In this document: piece by piece, positions 23,515 to 33,894 of the stretch
Numbering within the stretch: the stretch's first letter is position 1
How the letters are laid out: each line of letters begins with the position of its first letter
Translations under genes and position numbers: made by a program
Assembly: GCF_000787575.1 (NCBI RefSeq)
Contig: NW_012236519.1
Location: 248,001 to 312,000, forward strand
Reading direction: 5' to 3'
Length of the DNA: 64,000 bases
Source of the DNA: Acytostelium subglobosum LB1
Taxonomy: Eukaryota > Evosea > Eumycetozoa > Acytosteliales > Acytosteliaceae
Notes under the pieces: model-generated
Told to the model about the DNA's origin: nothing
The model's input: the letters and a program-made list of their open reading frames with translations, nothing else
Database searches by the model: none

Positions 23515-24554
23515 TTGTATTTGTTGTTATTGATTGTTTGTTTGTATGATTCAATAACTAAATCAATCATGATCAGGTGATGATCTTCGTCAGGAGTGAG
23601 AGTGTGGTTGATCATCATTCCACTCTACTACAGTGAAGTGATCATGTGTGAAAAGATACAACACTCCTGAATGATGTTATAATGATAACAATCGTTAACC
23701 AATAGGTAGAGAGTCCATCCATCATAATCACTTGTTGATTGACTTGATCGTTAGTGAGAGTAACGTTGTATCAAGTTGAACTACGTAGTAGGTACCAGGC
23801 AACACTCCCAGGCCCACAATAGAGATGCATATGGAGGGAAGGAAGAGGAGGAGTGTTATTGACGCGCGCAATCACATAAGGACTAATCGTCATATAACAC
23901 TGTAAGCTTTATCCTTGCAGTCCTCACAACTTCAAGGGAAATGGACTTGTCTGTTAACATAACACCACACAGGTCCCAACCGGGACATGTCCACATGGCA
24001 GGACAACAGGGTCACTGACTGAGGTATTAATAGTACGTATAACACATGTATCTTTCGTTCATTCGCTCTTTCAATCATTGGGACATGGTCGAGTTGTGAT
24101 CCAAGGGAGATACCAACACCTATTAATGTATTAATGATTGAATGATTGATTGAATGAATGAAGTGAATGGGGTTAGACAACCTTGTCAACGAGCAGTGTT
24201 ATGACCTTTGATCCAAGGGATACTTCAGTGTCTCTCAGGTATTAATGTGGTTCCAAAGGTACACCAACCATTCAAACTTAAAGGATATCTGAATGGAAAT
24301 GACCTGCTATGTGCACGAAAACCATCAATGTCCTCGTCTGGACCCTGCAAATATCGTGAACAAACGAAAGGTCATGGGTCCTAACTGGAAGTTCAAAATG
24401 TCAAGGATGTGTCGGACATGTCCAATTCCAATGCCATCCCCGTCTATAAATAAGTGTCTAGATCCATGGATCATCAATCATATCATCAATACAATTATCT
24501 CTCTATCTCTCTATCTCTCTATCAATCAATCGATTAATCAATCAAATAATAAGA
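23515..24554. promoter_or_regulatory. Intergenic region with repeated promoter modules
   Basis: About 1 kb upstream of the secreted-protein gene at 24555 and of methyltransferase copy 3 (divergent). It contains two copies of the perfect palindrome GGACATGTCC (23983-23992 and 24414-24423) and three loosely repeated modules combining CCAAGGGA with (A)GGTATTAAT or its variant: near 23933/24020, 24100/24119 and 24211/24238. A TATA-like run (CTATAAATAAG) sits at 24444-24454, about 100 bases before the ATG. Open frames at 23932-24189 and 24293-24667 look accidental. Confidence 0.5.
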
Positions 24555-24965
24555 ATGAAGTCATTCCAAGTTATCGCCGCCTTGTTGTTGGTCACCATTG
24601 CTTTGGCCCAAGCCAGAAACGCCTATTTTGTCTTCACCGATGGATCCCGTTCCACCGGAAAGGCTGACGAGTTTGTCATCAAGTTATCTGACCCAGCCCT
24701 GATCCAGCACGCCCGCGCCTTGTTGAGCAACACCACCCAGGACGCCCCACACATCATTGGAAAGGTCGTCAAGGAGCCCGTCTGGTACAACTGGGAGTGG
24801 TCCTACCATCTGAACACCTCCACCATCAAGTTCTTTGACTTCAACGCCGAGGCCTGCGACGCTGATATTGCCTACGTTGAGGAGCATCTCGCTGAGGTCG
24901 GAGGTCAACTCCTTCCAGGCAACACATGGTGCTCATGGCAGTCGTACCTCGACCGTGAGCTCTAA
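24555..24965 (+). CDS. Small secreted protein, BP74-like
   Basis: Single exon, 136 residues. A signal peptide is clear (MKSFQVIAALLLVTIALAQA, cleavage after AQA), so the product enters the secretory pathway. The mature chain has AYFVFTDGSRSTGKADEFVIKL, an IGKVVKEPVWYNWEWSYHL block, then FFDFNAEACDADIAYVEEHL and LPGNTWCSWQSYL. I associate this order (F-DGS..., IG.V...W.YHL, CDA....E..L, LPG..WC.W.S) with the BP74-type domain found in amoebae, fungi and bacteria, where function is poorly defined. Two Cys residues could form a disulphide. Codon use is strongly biased to C-ending codons, suggesting high expression, as does its regulated-looking promoter. Confidence 0.75.
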   Translation: MKSFQVIAALLLVTIALAQARNAYFVFTDGSRSTGKADEFVIKLSDPALIQHARALLSNTTQDAPHIIGKVVKEPVWYNWEWSYHLNTSTIKFFDFNAEACDADIAYVEEHLAEVGGQLLPGNTWCSWQSYLDREL

Positions 24966-25217
24966 GAGTTCCACAGTAGTCCATGACCATCCCATCCATT
25001 CTCCATCAATAAACCTTCACATATGAGAGTATCTCATATTACCTTTATCGCTCATCCAAAGAATAGAATTGTTTGATTGATCGCCTGCCATCAAGTAAGT
25101 CAAAGGTAGCCACTGCCTGGATCTTGATTGAGTTAGTTTATTCGAACAACGAATGAGTGATCGAACAAACATGTGCATGCGTGTTTGATTGCTGACTATC
25201 TTGGATCATGTGATCGA

Positions 25218-26764
25218 TCACTTGATCAAGTCTCTGTAGTCACCTCCCATGGACTTGAGCGCCTCGAACCAATACTTCTCATCCTTGCCAACTTTGAAGA
25301 ACTGCTGGTTGGTGCAGTCGGCTTGGAACCACGCACCCTCGTCAATCTCTTTGCGCAGTTGACCAGGGCGCCACACTGAACAGCCGATCATCATCATGAG
25401 CGACTCGGTCGCAATCTCCTTTGATTTGATCTTGTCGCCAATGTCCTTGAAATTGCCACCGAGATACAGTCCGTCGCGAACCGTCTCGGCGCCAGGCAGG
25501 TTGGCGTATTGATGCAGGACCTGAGCCTGCGGCAGACCCTCCATGCCCTTGGCAAAGAAGCCGTGCTGCTCGATCGAGCAGGGTCCGCCGCGGAACCACG
25601 ACGTCTTGGTGAAGGGCGACAACGGTCGCTTCATCGAGAATCTAAAGTGCTGCATCAGGTTCTTCGAGTACGAGTTGTTCTTGATGTGCGCCGTGCTATC
25701 CATCGACTCTTGCAGCAGACGGATGATGTTTGACGTTGGGATCGGCTGATTGATGATGAAGCCATAGTGTCTATCGTTGCTGCTGTGTGTGATCAGGATC
25801 ACTGAGCGGCTGAATGATGATCCAAGCGATGGATGAGAGACGAGCAGTGTGCCAGCCTTGACCTCCTTGGAGTCGATCGTCCAAAAGTTTGGATTGGCGA
25901 TCAGAGGTGGAGAGGCGACCAATCCAGCGGCCTTTGCCAAGGCGTCAGCTGTCGCGGCTGCCGACACAACCATGTTGTTACTGTTGTTGTTGTTGTGGAT
26001 GCCAGCAATGTTAAATATATCTTTTGATTCGACGTGCATATCTTTGTTGATGATGTTGTTGATGTTGTGTTGTGCTAGCATGGCAATCTCATCCATTGAT
26101 ACATTTCCTGTCTTTGTTGATGATGTTGATGCTGATTTGGATGAACCTGTACCTGATGGTGTTGTTGCTGATGATGACGATGATGTAGCATTTCCTGTTG
26201 TGCTTGACTTTGGTGATTCCAAATCACTAACGATTGAGTTGAGATCAAAGTTTGAGGCTGCAACCTCTTTCTCCAATTGCTATTCATGTCATTCGCGAAT
26301 GAGTATAGTGATGTCGTGAGTGAGTAATGCATTCCCGTCACGACAATCAATCATGTCATGTCATGTCATGTTCATACCTTCTTATTAAAGGCTGTGGCCA
26401 AGTTCAAGTTACGTAATACGAAGTATCCATCACTAAGACTGTTATTTACATCCTATATGAATGATTGAATGAGAATGAGAATGAGTATGAGTATGATGAG
26501 TGCACTGTCTTGATGTGATACAGATACACATACGTTCTGAGAGGTGTAGGTATAGTTGACATAGTGTCTGAACAACACTTTGAGGTTCTGTGTGAATGAG
26601 ACGCTTGGTAGGAAGAAGGTGGGCAGTTGGTATCGCAGAGTAGGTGGTGTGACAAAGTGCGCCTTCAACTTTGGATTGCTATCGAATGTATTACACTTCC
26701 TCATCAAGTTCCTATAGAGGTTCAATGTAACACGTCTGTTGGTAGCATGATTCAAGCTAGCCAT
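25218..26764 (-). CDS. AlgH/YqgE family (UPF0301) protein
   Basis: Minus-strand exons 26764-26534, 26452-26378 and 26279-25218, phases consistent, 455 residues. The C-terminal 210 residues form the AlgH/YqgE domain: KAGTLLVSHPSLGSSFSRSV, then HYGFIINQPIP, WFRGGPCS, DGLYLGGNF, and the ending block MMIGCSVWRPGQLRKEIDEGAWF. Function is unknown in any organism with certainty; bacterial members have regulatory roles and plant ones are organellar. The N-terminal extension of about 230 residues starts with a basic, Ser/Thr-poor stretch (NHATNRRVTLNLYRNLMRK) that could be a mitochondrial presequence, followed by a Ser/Thr-rich linker. Localisation is inference. Confidence 0.85.
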
Positions 26765-27080
26765 ATGTATATATCTTCTTTCTTTCTTTCGTTTGTTCGT
26801 TCGCTCGTGTGAATCGTTCGTTTGATCTTTCGTTAGTTATATATTAAATAAATAGATGTATGAATATGTATATGTAAGAATGAATGAATAGAGATGAATG
26901 AATGAAGGATAAAGTTGAAGAGAGATTGAAAAGGACCAAAGTGTGTGTGTTCTTCAGAAGACGAAGACATGTCACACATTCGTTTGAGATTCCCCACTCA
27001 ATCCCCCGCATTCTACAACTCTAATAACTGTTGAGTAGTCTACAACAAACAATAACATATATACATATAAGATTGATCGA
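26765..27080. promoter_or_regulatory. Divergent promoter, UPF0301 and mL44-like genes
   Basis: About 316 bases between two divergent genes for likely mitochondrial proteins. It contains CTTT and TTCG repeats at the left and an AT-rich stretch near 26840-26860. No further element was recognised. Confidence 0.5.
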
Positions 27081-28348
27081 ATGGCATTGTCATTGGCATT
27101 GGTCTTACGACTACCAAGTACTCAGTGTCGAGCTGGTACATTACTACTCCGCAACAGCATTGGATGTACCAATTTCACATCCATTCGCCACTCTCACATC
27201 TTAAGATCATCTACATCAACATCAACATCAACAACAGCATCAAGGCGATACTATACAACAGATAATATACAACAACAACAAGAACAAGAGAAGGATCAAG
27301 AACAAGGACAACATGTTATACCAACAAGTACTAGTACAAAGAGATATAGTAATATGGATATGTTCTTGGAGAACATTACATTGATAAACAATATAACGAT
27401 ACAGTTGACATCGATGGAGTCTTTAAAGGCTGAGCCAACATTGGAGAATGGTAGATGGTCAATGTCTATACCAAGTACATATGACAAGGGTCGTATACTC
27501 TTGCCATTGTTACTTAGCAAATCACTTCATCAACGCTTCCCCAACATGACCGAATCATACCTCCTATCCTTTGTCCGCTTCATCACCCTGCCCTCCATGC
27601 TGGCCAGCATCTTCAAGCATCTCAAGCTCGAACAATACATTCCAACAGTCGCTCACAAAGATGTATGTACTCGACTCCATCAGTGGTCAGTTGCGCACAT
27701 GGAATGATCCCAGCCCCTGACCTGACCCTCTCCTCTCCACGACCTCTAGACATCAATCTCATCAGCCGAGAGAGTACAGATGTATAATACATACTTGTTG
27801 TCATTGATTGGACAGATGTGCAATGATAAAGACGAGCAGTATGTTGAGAACACTTTGTTGCCATTATTCACGGATTACTTGGACAAGATGTCGGATGCAG
27901 AGTTTGATCACTATCATCTGACCAAGCGAACAAGTCTAGTTGACACGATGCCCAACATTGATATTGATCGCAAGCCTTTGCCCGCATGGTTCCCAAGCCT
28001 CTGTCTATCAATCCTCAAGAAGGCCGACCATCTCCAGCAGCTCAATCACCTACTCAGTCAACATGGATACCCTCCAAGCCACTCACAGTAAGTAGAGACA
28101 TATTCCTGCCGCGAATGTCTGGACAATGTAACATAACACCAACTGACGCCACTCCACGCCACAGACTGATACAAGAGACATCAAGAGGAAGCAGAGGATC
28201 ATTGTTCTTCTACGTGTTGTACGCCCAACAGAACGAGTCGGCCAAGCCAAAGATACTTGGATATGGCGCAGGACCATCGACCAAGCAGGCAAAGTCAGAC
28301 GCAGCAACAGACTCACTCATCAGGTTGTTATACAGCCCGAAGTTATAA
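27081..28348 (+). CDS. Mitochondrial large ribosomal subunit protein mL44-like (RNase III fold plus dsRBD)
   Basis: Exons 27081-27662, 27750-28087 and 28165-28348, phases consistent, 367 residues. The N-terminus is Arg/Ser/Thr-rich without acidic residues (LRLPSTQCRAGTLLLRNS...), as in mitochondrial presequences, then a Gln-rich linker. The middle resembles the inactive RNase III domain of mL44: RILLPLLLSKSLHQRFPNM, LSFVRFITLPSMLASIFKHL, KLEQYIPT. The ERLEFLGD-type catalytic signature is missing, as expected for mL44. The C-terminal 60 residues form a double-stranded-RNA-binding domain ending STKQAKSDAATDSLIRLL. Intron 1 holds an exact copy of the 13-base intron motif. A catalytic RNase III is unlikely; mL57-like is the alternative. 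Confidence 0.7.
27700..27712. repeat. 13-bp intron motif copy in mL44-like gene
   Basis: TGGAATGATCCCA inside intron 1 (27663-27749), followed by GCCCCTGACC. Exact match to the copy in the GST intron. Confidence 0.65.
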
Positions 28349-28850
28349 AGATCAACGACAAAGACGATGACGACTATGATGATATGTTTGTGTTATATGT
28401 TGTTGCGCATGCAAGCATGTTTATTAGTCTGTGCACAACTGAGCCAAGTACTGTGTGAAAGAACAGGATTATCAGTCCTGTTGGGAGGATCAACAACGAC
28501 AGGAGGTAGGTTGGTAGGTGAGGTGGAAAGGTGATCGATCGATGATTGATTGATTGATCAATGGGTTGCCAGGTTGCTTCTGCGAGGATGTTGGTGAATG
28601 TTCCAACAGGATTGATGGGCGAGAGGTTTAGTGCCCCTCTATTCTCTCTATTGGGTGAATGATTGATTGAGTGGAAGTTGGAAGTTGGAAGTTTGGTTGT
28701 CTTTTACATGGCCAGTTGAAGGTGATAGTGTGGTTGATAGTGTAGTTGTTGTTGTTGCTGCTGTTGTATAATAGAGGGGCAGACCTGCGCACAAGAGTAG
28801 TGATTGTTTGTTGTCGTGATCACGACTCCGCCAAAGACGACGGAGTAGAG
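28349..28850. other. Convergent 3' region with inverted repeats
   Basis: About 500 bases between the mL44-like gene (plus) and eRF1 (minus). It has a perfect 7-bp hairpin AACAGGA (28462-28468) and TCCTGTT (28476-28482), and an 11-bp inverted repeat GCCCCTCTATT (28633-28643) and AATAGAGGGGC (28770-28780). These could lie in the 3' untranslated parts of the two transcripts. No gene seen. Confidence 0.5.
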
Positions 28851-30349
28851 TCAAAAGTCGCTGTCGGAAGAGTCAAACTCGTTCTCCTCACCTAGGTTGT
28901 CGTAGTCGTTGAGTGTGGCGAGGTCGAGCTTGTAGCGCAGAATGCCACCGAGACCTCCGAAACCCTTGGTGAACTGCGAGCCCTCCTGTGAACGGTTGGA
29001 GATGAACTCGAGGTGAGCACCGAACGAGCGGTAGTTGTTGGCGAACCACTCGACCAGGGGCATCTGGTCGACCATCTCGTACTCGAGACCCGACTCGGGG
29101 TCCTTCATGAAAGACTGGTCCTTCTCCTGGTCCTTGGTCAGGTAGAGCACGGTGTCCTTGTCGTGCGTTGGCAGACGGATGACGTAACGTGTCACCTCGA
29201 GGTTCTCAAAGACGATGAGGGTGAGCACGGCGCCCATGTCCAGCGCCTTGATGGTGTCGGCCACACCAAAGCACACCTTGCCACTGTCCTGCGCAATCTC
29301 GTCAAAGAAGGCGGTGATCAGCTTCTTCTCCTGGACAAACTTGACGTTGGACAGCACCTCGGCCGACAGCTCAATAGCCTGGTTGAATCCATTGTCGCCA
29401 CCATAAGACACATCGACAATCTTCAACACCTTCTCACGAAGACGCTGATCGAACATATCAGAAGTGTTCAAATCATTCTTAAAGTCAGCACTACCGGCAA
29501 TGATCAGTCCACTAACGTTTGGCTATAATAGTTGTTGATGATGGGAGTGGTGGGTCATGGGTCAGTACATGTACATGTGATGTGATGTGTTCGACTCGAG
29601 TCTGTATCATACTCTATCATTGGTAATGTAGAACTGAGTAGCAAGCTCAGACACCTTGCGGACGTAGTTGTGACGCTTCTCGAGACGAAGACGGGCGAAA
29701 CGAAGGGCAGACTGACCTCCTCTGCCGTGCTTCTTGGGCAGATCGACTGTGATCTTGTGGAGGACGGTACGGGTGCTACCGCACAGCACACCGAACAAGG
29801 CTCCGTTACCGTCGACAATGATGAATCCAAACTTCTCGTCCGACTCGAGCAGCTCGCCAAGAGCGGCCGTGTGGAACTTGTTGTCGCACAGGTAGAGCGA
29901 CGTGTTGATGGGCTTGAATGGCTCAATGTCGATGTTGACCTTCTTCTCCTTGCCCTCGTCCGTCATGATCGTGCCACAGTAGATCACCAGTCCGTTCTCT
30001 GGCACACGGTTATACAACTTGAGACGCTGCTGGGTCGACGTGATGGCGCCGAGCACCGACAATCTATTCACTCTAGACTTAATGTTCGAAGCAGTTCCAA
30101 ACTCATCAGCAAGCATCTTTGACACCTTTGCGATCTGATCACCTGGACGAATGATCAAAGAGATCATAGATGTTCCATTACTATATATATATTCACATGT
30201 TAGTCTTGTCTTTGTTTGATTGATTGATTGATCGCGAGAGAGATAACATACCCTCTGGCAGCCTCGAGGTTCTTGATCAACTTCTTGATCTTCCATTGCT
30301 CGACTTGCTTGTCCAACTCTGCGTTCTCCTCACCTGGGTTTCCGGACAT
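28851..30349 (-). CDS. erf1: Eukaryotic peptide chain release factor eRF1
   Basis: Recognises all three stop codons in the ribosomal A site and triggers peptide release with eRF3. Minus-strand exons 30349-30252, 30180-29613 and 29522-28851, phases consistent, 445 residues against about 440 in the family. Decoding motifs are canonical: NIKS at residues 65-68 and YLCDNKF (YxCxxxF) at 129-135, so no altered code is suggested. The catalytic GGQ is at 187-189 in [13 protein letters not shown]. The C-terminal eRF3-binding domain ends with an acidic tail ([12 protein letters not shown]). Strong C-ending codon bias fits high expression. Shares a 1.2-kb divergent promoter region with the GST gene. Confidence 0.97.
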
Positions 30350-31543
30350 TGTTGTGTGTTGTGTGTGGCTGTAGGGTGGATGGTGACTGTCAACACTTCT
30401 GTTAATGATATAGTTATATAACTATATATTGCTTGATGATGATATCTCTCAAGAAATTGAACAACTCGCTCGAGTGAATGTGTGTAAGAGTGTTTAGATG
30501 TTAGAGGTTAGGTGTGTTAGTGTGTGAGTGAGTGGACGGATGGATCAGGTTGGTCTCAGTCGTCTCTCACACAGACACACACTCCAATCACTTGACGAAT
30601 ATAAATTAAAATAAATTTAAAAAAAACAACAACACGACACAACAACACTTCATGAACATGTTGAGAGGATGATCAGAAGAATGGATGAATACACAACCAG
30701 CCAGTAACCATCGAGTTGAACACAACCAAGCGATAGGATACATATGTATGTTGAAGTGAAGTGAAGATGACCTGGCCCGACTCCTTGAATCATGCCTTTC
30801 TGGACCATGGTGACAACCATCATCACATGTGCCAAACAAATACAACCTTCATAGAATATGATTGAATATCATTGATTTGACCAAATGTTCAGGTTTGGAT
30901 TGTTGATTGATTGATTGAATGCATGATTGAATGAATGCCGCATGGCATAATTCGAATGCCACCCGACATAATAATATAAGGTTGTAGATCTATTTACGAA
31001 CGAACGTCAGTCTGAGATGGAATCCATCCTCAATAAGCAACTCATCGATTGTATAAGCTTTCATGATCGATCCATCATATATATATATAAATATATTGTA
31101 ATGACAATAATCATCGATGTAAATGATAATCATCACCTGTCAACTCGAAAGAACAAAAGAGCAAGAGCGAAAGAGTATGTGTGTTTGGTGTGTTTATCGA
31201 ATGGAACGGAAGGTGTGTGAGTTGGCAAGAATAACTTCCATTTCGCAATGAAAGTTCACACAACTTGTTTGGATCGCGCAGACCTTCATGTGTCTGTTGA
31301 TCAACTTCATGTCCTCTTCTTAGCGTGTTTGGTTGGGTGGGGGTAATCAATAGGAGGTGGTGAGGTAAGCAAGCCAGTTCCCTCCTGATAACCTTCCTTC
31401 CATTAATATCCGTGTTCTAGAACTATCCAACAGACTCTACATAAATAGTTTCAACTTCATTATTACTTCAATATAAGTTATACACTTACAAATATATACA
31501 TAACAACAAGTTACCTACATCTAACAACTACACATATAAAGAA
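30350..31543. promoter_or_regulatory. Divergent region, eRF1 and GST genes
   Basis: About 1.2 kb of AT-rich and GT/CA-rich DNA. It contains a palindromic stretch GGCATAATTCGAATGCC at 30954-30970 and GATT tracts near 30902-30918. Open frames at 30606-30845 and 31111-31350 (minus) and 31017-31220 (plus) have no conserved features. The TATA-like box for GST may be ACATAAATA near 31439. Confidence 0.5.
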
Positions 31544-32224
31544 ATGACTGTTCCAACATTGACTTATGTATGATTCAAAGTGTGATTGATCGATTGATTG
31601 GAATGATCCCATACTGACCCCACCACCCACTCACTCACTCATTCATTCAAATAGTTCAACGGCAGAGGAAAGGCTGAGATCATCAGATTGATCTTGACAT
31701 ACCTAAAGATTGAGTTCAAGGATGAGCGTCTTACCGCTGGTGTCCCAGAGGAGCTGAGAGCCAGACTTCCATACGCCCAGGTGCCACTGTACCAGGACGG
31801 CGAGATCACCTTGGCCCAGTCGGCTGCCATCAGCAGATACATTGCCAACAAGCACAACTTTGCCGGCGCCAACGCCGTCGAGAAGGCTCTGGTCGACGCC
31901 GTCGTCGACAGTGTTGCTGATGTCATCGCCCCATTCCGTGCCGCCACCGACGACGCTGCCAAGCTCAAGTACAAGAACGAGACTCTGCCCAAGTTTGTCG
32001 GCCGCTGGGAGGCCAACCTCAAGGCCAACGGAGGCCAATACTTTGTCGGCTCTGGCTACACCTGGGGTGACCTGTGCATCTACTACGGACTGTTCTTCCT
32101 CCACTCCAGCGGCTTGGCCGAGGAGCTCAAGCAGTTCCCCACCCTCTCTGCCTTCTACACTGCTATCGAGTCCATCCCCCAGATTGCTGCCTACCTCCAG
32201 GCCCGTCCAGTCACTGCCTTCTAA
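31544..32224 (+). CDS. Glutathione S-transferase, sigma/alpha-like
   Basis: Cytosolic enzyme conjugating glutathione to electrophiles, or a prostaglandin-synthase-type isomerase in the sigma class. Exons 31544-31567 and 31655-32224, 197 residues, a normal GST length. The tiny first exon encodes MTVPTLTY, with the catalytic Tyr of the sigma/alpha/pi classes at its end, continuing after splicing as FNGRGKAEIIRLIL. The thioredoxin-fold glutathione-binding motif is PYAQVPLYQDGEITLAQSAAISRYIA. The helical domain carries YFVGSGYTWGDLCIYY, the N-capping box region of GSTs. Codon bias is strong, suggesting high expression. The intron (31568-31654) contains the exact 13-base motif TGGAATGATCCCA. Confidence 0.92.
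31599..31611. repeat. 13-bp intron motif copy in GST gene
   Basis: TGGAATGATCCCA in the only intron of the GST gene, followed by TACTGACCCC. Exact match to the copies in the mL44-like and UNC93-like (sense) introns and to the reverse complement of the Roco copy. Confidence 0.65.
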
Positions 32225-32851
32225 ACAACGTAGATGGTTGCAATCATCACACCGGTTGCATCCGGGGTCGTCGAGTCGTGGTACACTACAACTACTAGAT
32301 CGACGGGAATAATTATCCGTGGGCGTCCACATCACGCGACCCATGCATCCATGCATCATTCATACATTAAACTTCCCCTTTTGTAACATCAATAATAATA
32401 GCTTCTGATGAGTGATGGTCTGTACCATTGAATAGTTGAACGAGGGTTCAGGAGTTGGTAGTTTGGAAGTCAAAGTTTAGTTCGGTCCGAACATATATCA
32501 TATCTTATCATCATCATCAATGAATCCCATCCATCTTGATCATTATCTTAATTACGTAGTTGTACGCATTCGACCCTCAATGTAGGGTATTGCTGGTCTT
32601 ACAGACCTGGACACCACCAACAGACCCTTGTCCAGGTCCAAGGTTACACCAAACTTCAAAGCCAACCAACAAAGGAACACTTCAGATGGCAAAGTGTTAT
32701 TCCGTCACTGACTCACTTTGTTCGCGATCCATTCATTCTGCTCAAATAATGAATGAAGATAATGTATGAATTGAATGAACTGACCAATTGAAGGGGGTGA
32801 GATTCTTGAACGTATCATACTTTACAGATGAATGTTGTTGATATTGAATAG

Positions 32852-32984
32852 GTCGCCCAAGATGGTCGATGATCGATTGACAGGTCGGGGGTGGGGTGGT
32901 GCAAGGATGAGCCCATCCAGCCATCTTGGGTGACACTTCTCCCAGTTCTCGGCAAATACCAGAAGTGTCACTCAACCCCACCCC
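32852..32984. other. Structured block A: interlocking inverted repeats
   Basis: Three inverted repeats: 32852-32865 with 32921-32934 (13 of 14 bases pair), 32888-32897 with 32975-32984 (10 of 10, GGGGTGGGGT against ACCCCACCCC), and 32930-32940 with 32961-32971 (11 of 11, GTGACACTTCT against AGAAGTGTCAC). The second crosses the first, so the full set requires a pseudoknot or alternative folds. It could be part of a non-coding RNA or a foldback element; no known family was recognised. Confidence 0.5.
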
Positions 32985-33177
32985 AATGTTCTATAATTGC
33001 AAACAACCCCCACCTACAAACACTCAAAACACTTCGTCTTCAACCAAATAAACCATCAATCTTTGCAAGGCCTCGCCTTCAAACACCTCAAACACATGAA
33101 ACAAATACGATACTATGTCCAAGTCAACGGAAAACACACACCAAACCATCCAACCACACTAACCCACACCCTGCAAA

Positions 33178-33285
33178 CGAACCTTGTGTCAGATGCGTGT
33201 GGGAATTATTTTGTCTCCTTTTAAGGAAGTATCACACACACGCATCACAAAGTGTCAATGGATTGTGACACTTATTAGAGGTTCG
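33178..33285. ncRNA. Structured block B: possible three-way-junction RNA
   Basis: An outer stem CGAACCT (33178-33184) with AGGTTCG (33279-33285) encloses two perfect hairpins: GATGCGTGTG (33192-33201) with CACACGCATC (33237-33246), whose loop holds a further TCCTT/AAGGA stem (33216-33227), and AAGTGTCA (33250-33257) with TGACACTT (33266-33273). The nested arrangement is what a folded RNA would show. Strand and transcription are unknown; the RNA assignment is inference. Confidence 0.4.
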
Positions 33286-33338
33286 CCCGTGCCCATTAGT
33301 GTGGGTCGGGTGGGGGTTGGATTGACAATCTGTCTATG

Positions 33339-33397
33339 AGCGTGTGTGACTTTGTGTTAGTGTATGTATGTTCTGGATACTCATTAACACACACGCT
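33339..33397. repeat. Inverted repeat pair downstream of block B
   Basis: AGCGTGTGTG at 33339-33348 pairs perfectly with CACACACGCT at 33388-33397, with a 39-base loop. It is the third structured unit in the same intergenic region. Confidence 0.5.
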
Positions 33398-33894
33398 TGG
33401 AAGTGTTGAACACACCCTAGAGCCAGACAAAGAACCTAATTATCTCTCAATTTAATTAATATTATAATAATAAGTTAAGTTAGTGACATACTTTGAGTTA
33501 TCAATCCCTTCACTCAACCATTTCTAGAATTAACACTTACTTATACATATACATTCATACAAATTCAAACACATCCTACACTCACACTATTACTTTCACA
33601 CACTAATAATAATAATAATAATAATTAATTCTTTGTATCAATCAATTTAATATATATAAATAATAACTACTTAACTTTGGAATATTTTTTAGTATTATAT
33701 GCCACAAAGGATATATAATACTTTAGATATAAACGAAACTGACAACAACATCACCAACTTTGATTAAAGTACTTAGAGGAGTGATTCGATCAACCAAAGA
33801 GTATTCTTAACTTGTAGGTTTCCAACACATCTATAACTGGAATTATTCCTTTATATGACTAACTAACCTTGTAATTAATTAAATAGAATTAATT

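Larger units (their letters stand above)
32225..33894. other. 1.7-kb intergenic region upstream of the Na/K-type ATPase
   Basis: Unusually rich in inverted repeats between 32850 and 33410 (separate entries). The rest is AT-rich, with a TAA/AAT tract at 33607-33625 and a TATA-like run just before 33660. The open frame 32891-33268 runs through the inverted repeats and lacks protein features. The last 300 bases probably hold the promoter and leader of the ATPase gene. Confidence 0.55.

Noticed and set aside
30954-30970. GGCATAATTCGAATGCC as a tRNA T-arm
   Set aside because: It is simply palindromic; no acceptor stem, A box or anticodon arm is found around it.
31703-32359. 218-residue minus-strand frame opposite GST
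   Set aside because: Shadow of a strongly codon-biased gene; Gly/Leu/Val-rich with no domain.
32891-33268. 125-residue plus-strand frame in the ATPase upstream region
   Set aside because: It runs through inverted repeats, starts with a non-ATG codon and has no protein-like conservation; the structure explains the sequence better.
33270-33300. AGAGGTTCGCCCGTG as a pol III B box
   Set aside because: Mismatches the GGTTCGANNCC consensus and no A box is at the right distance; it forms the outer stem of block B instead.
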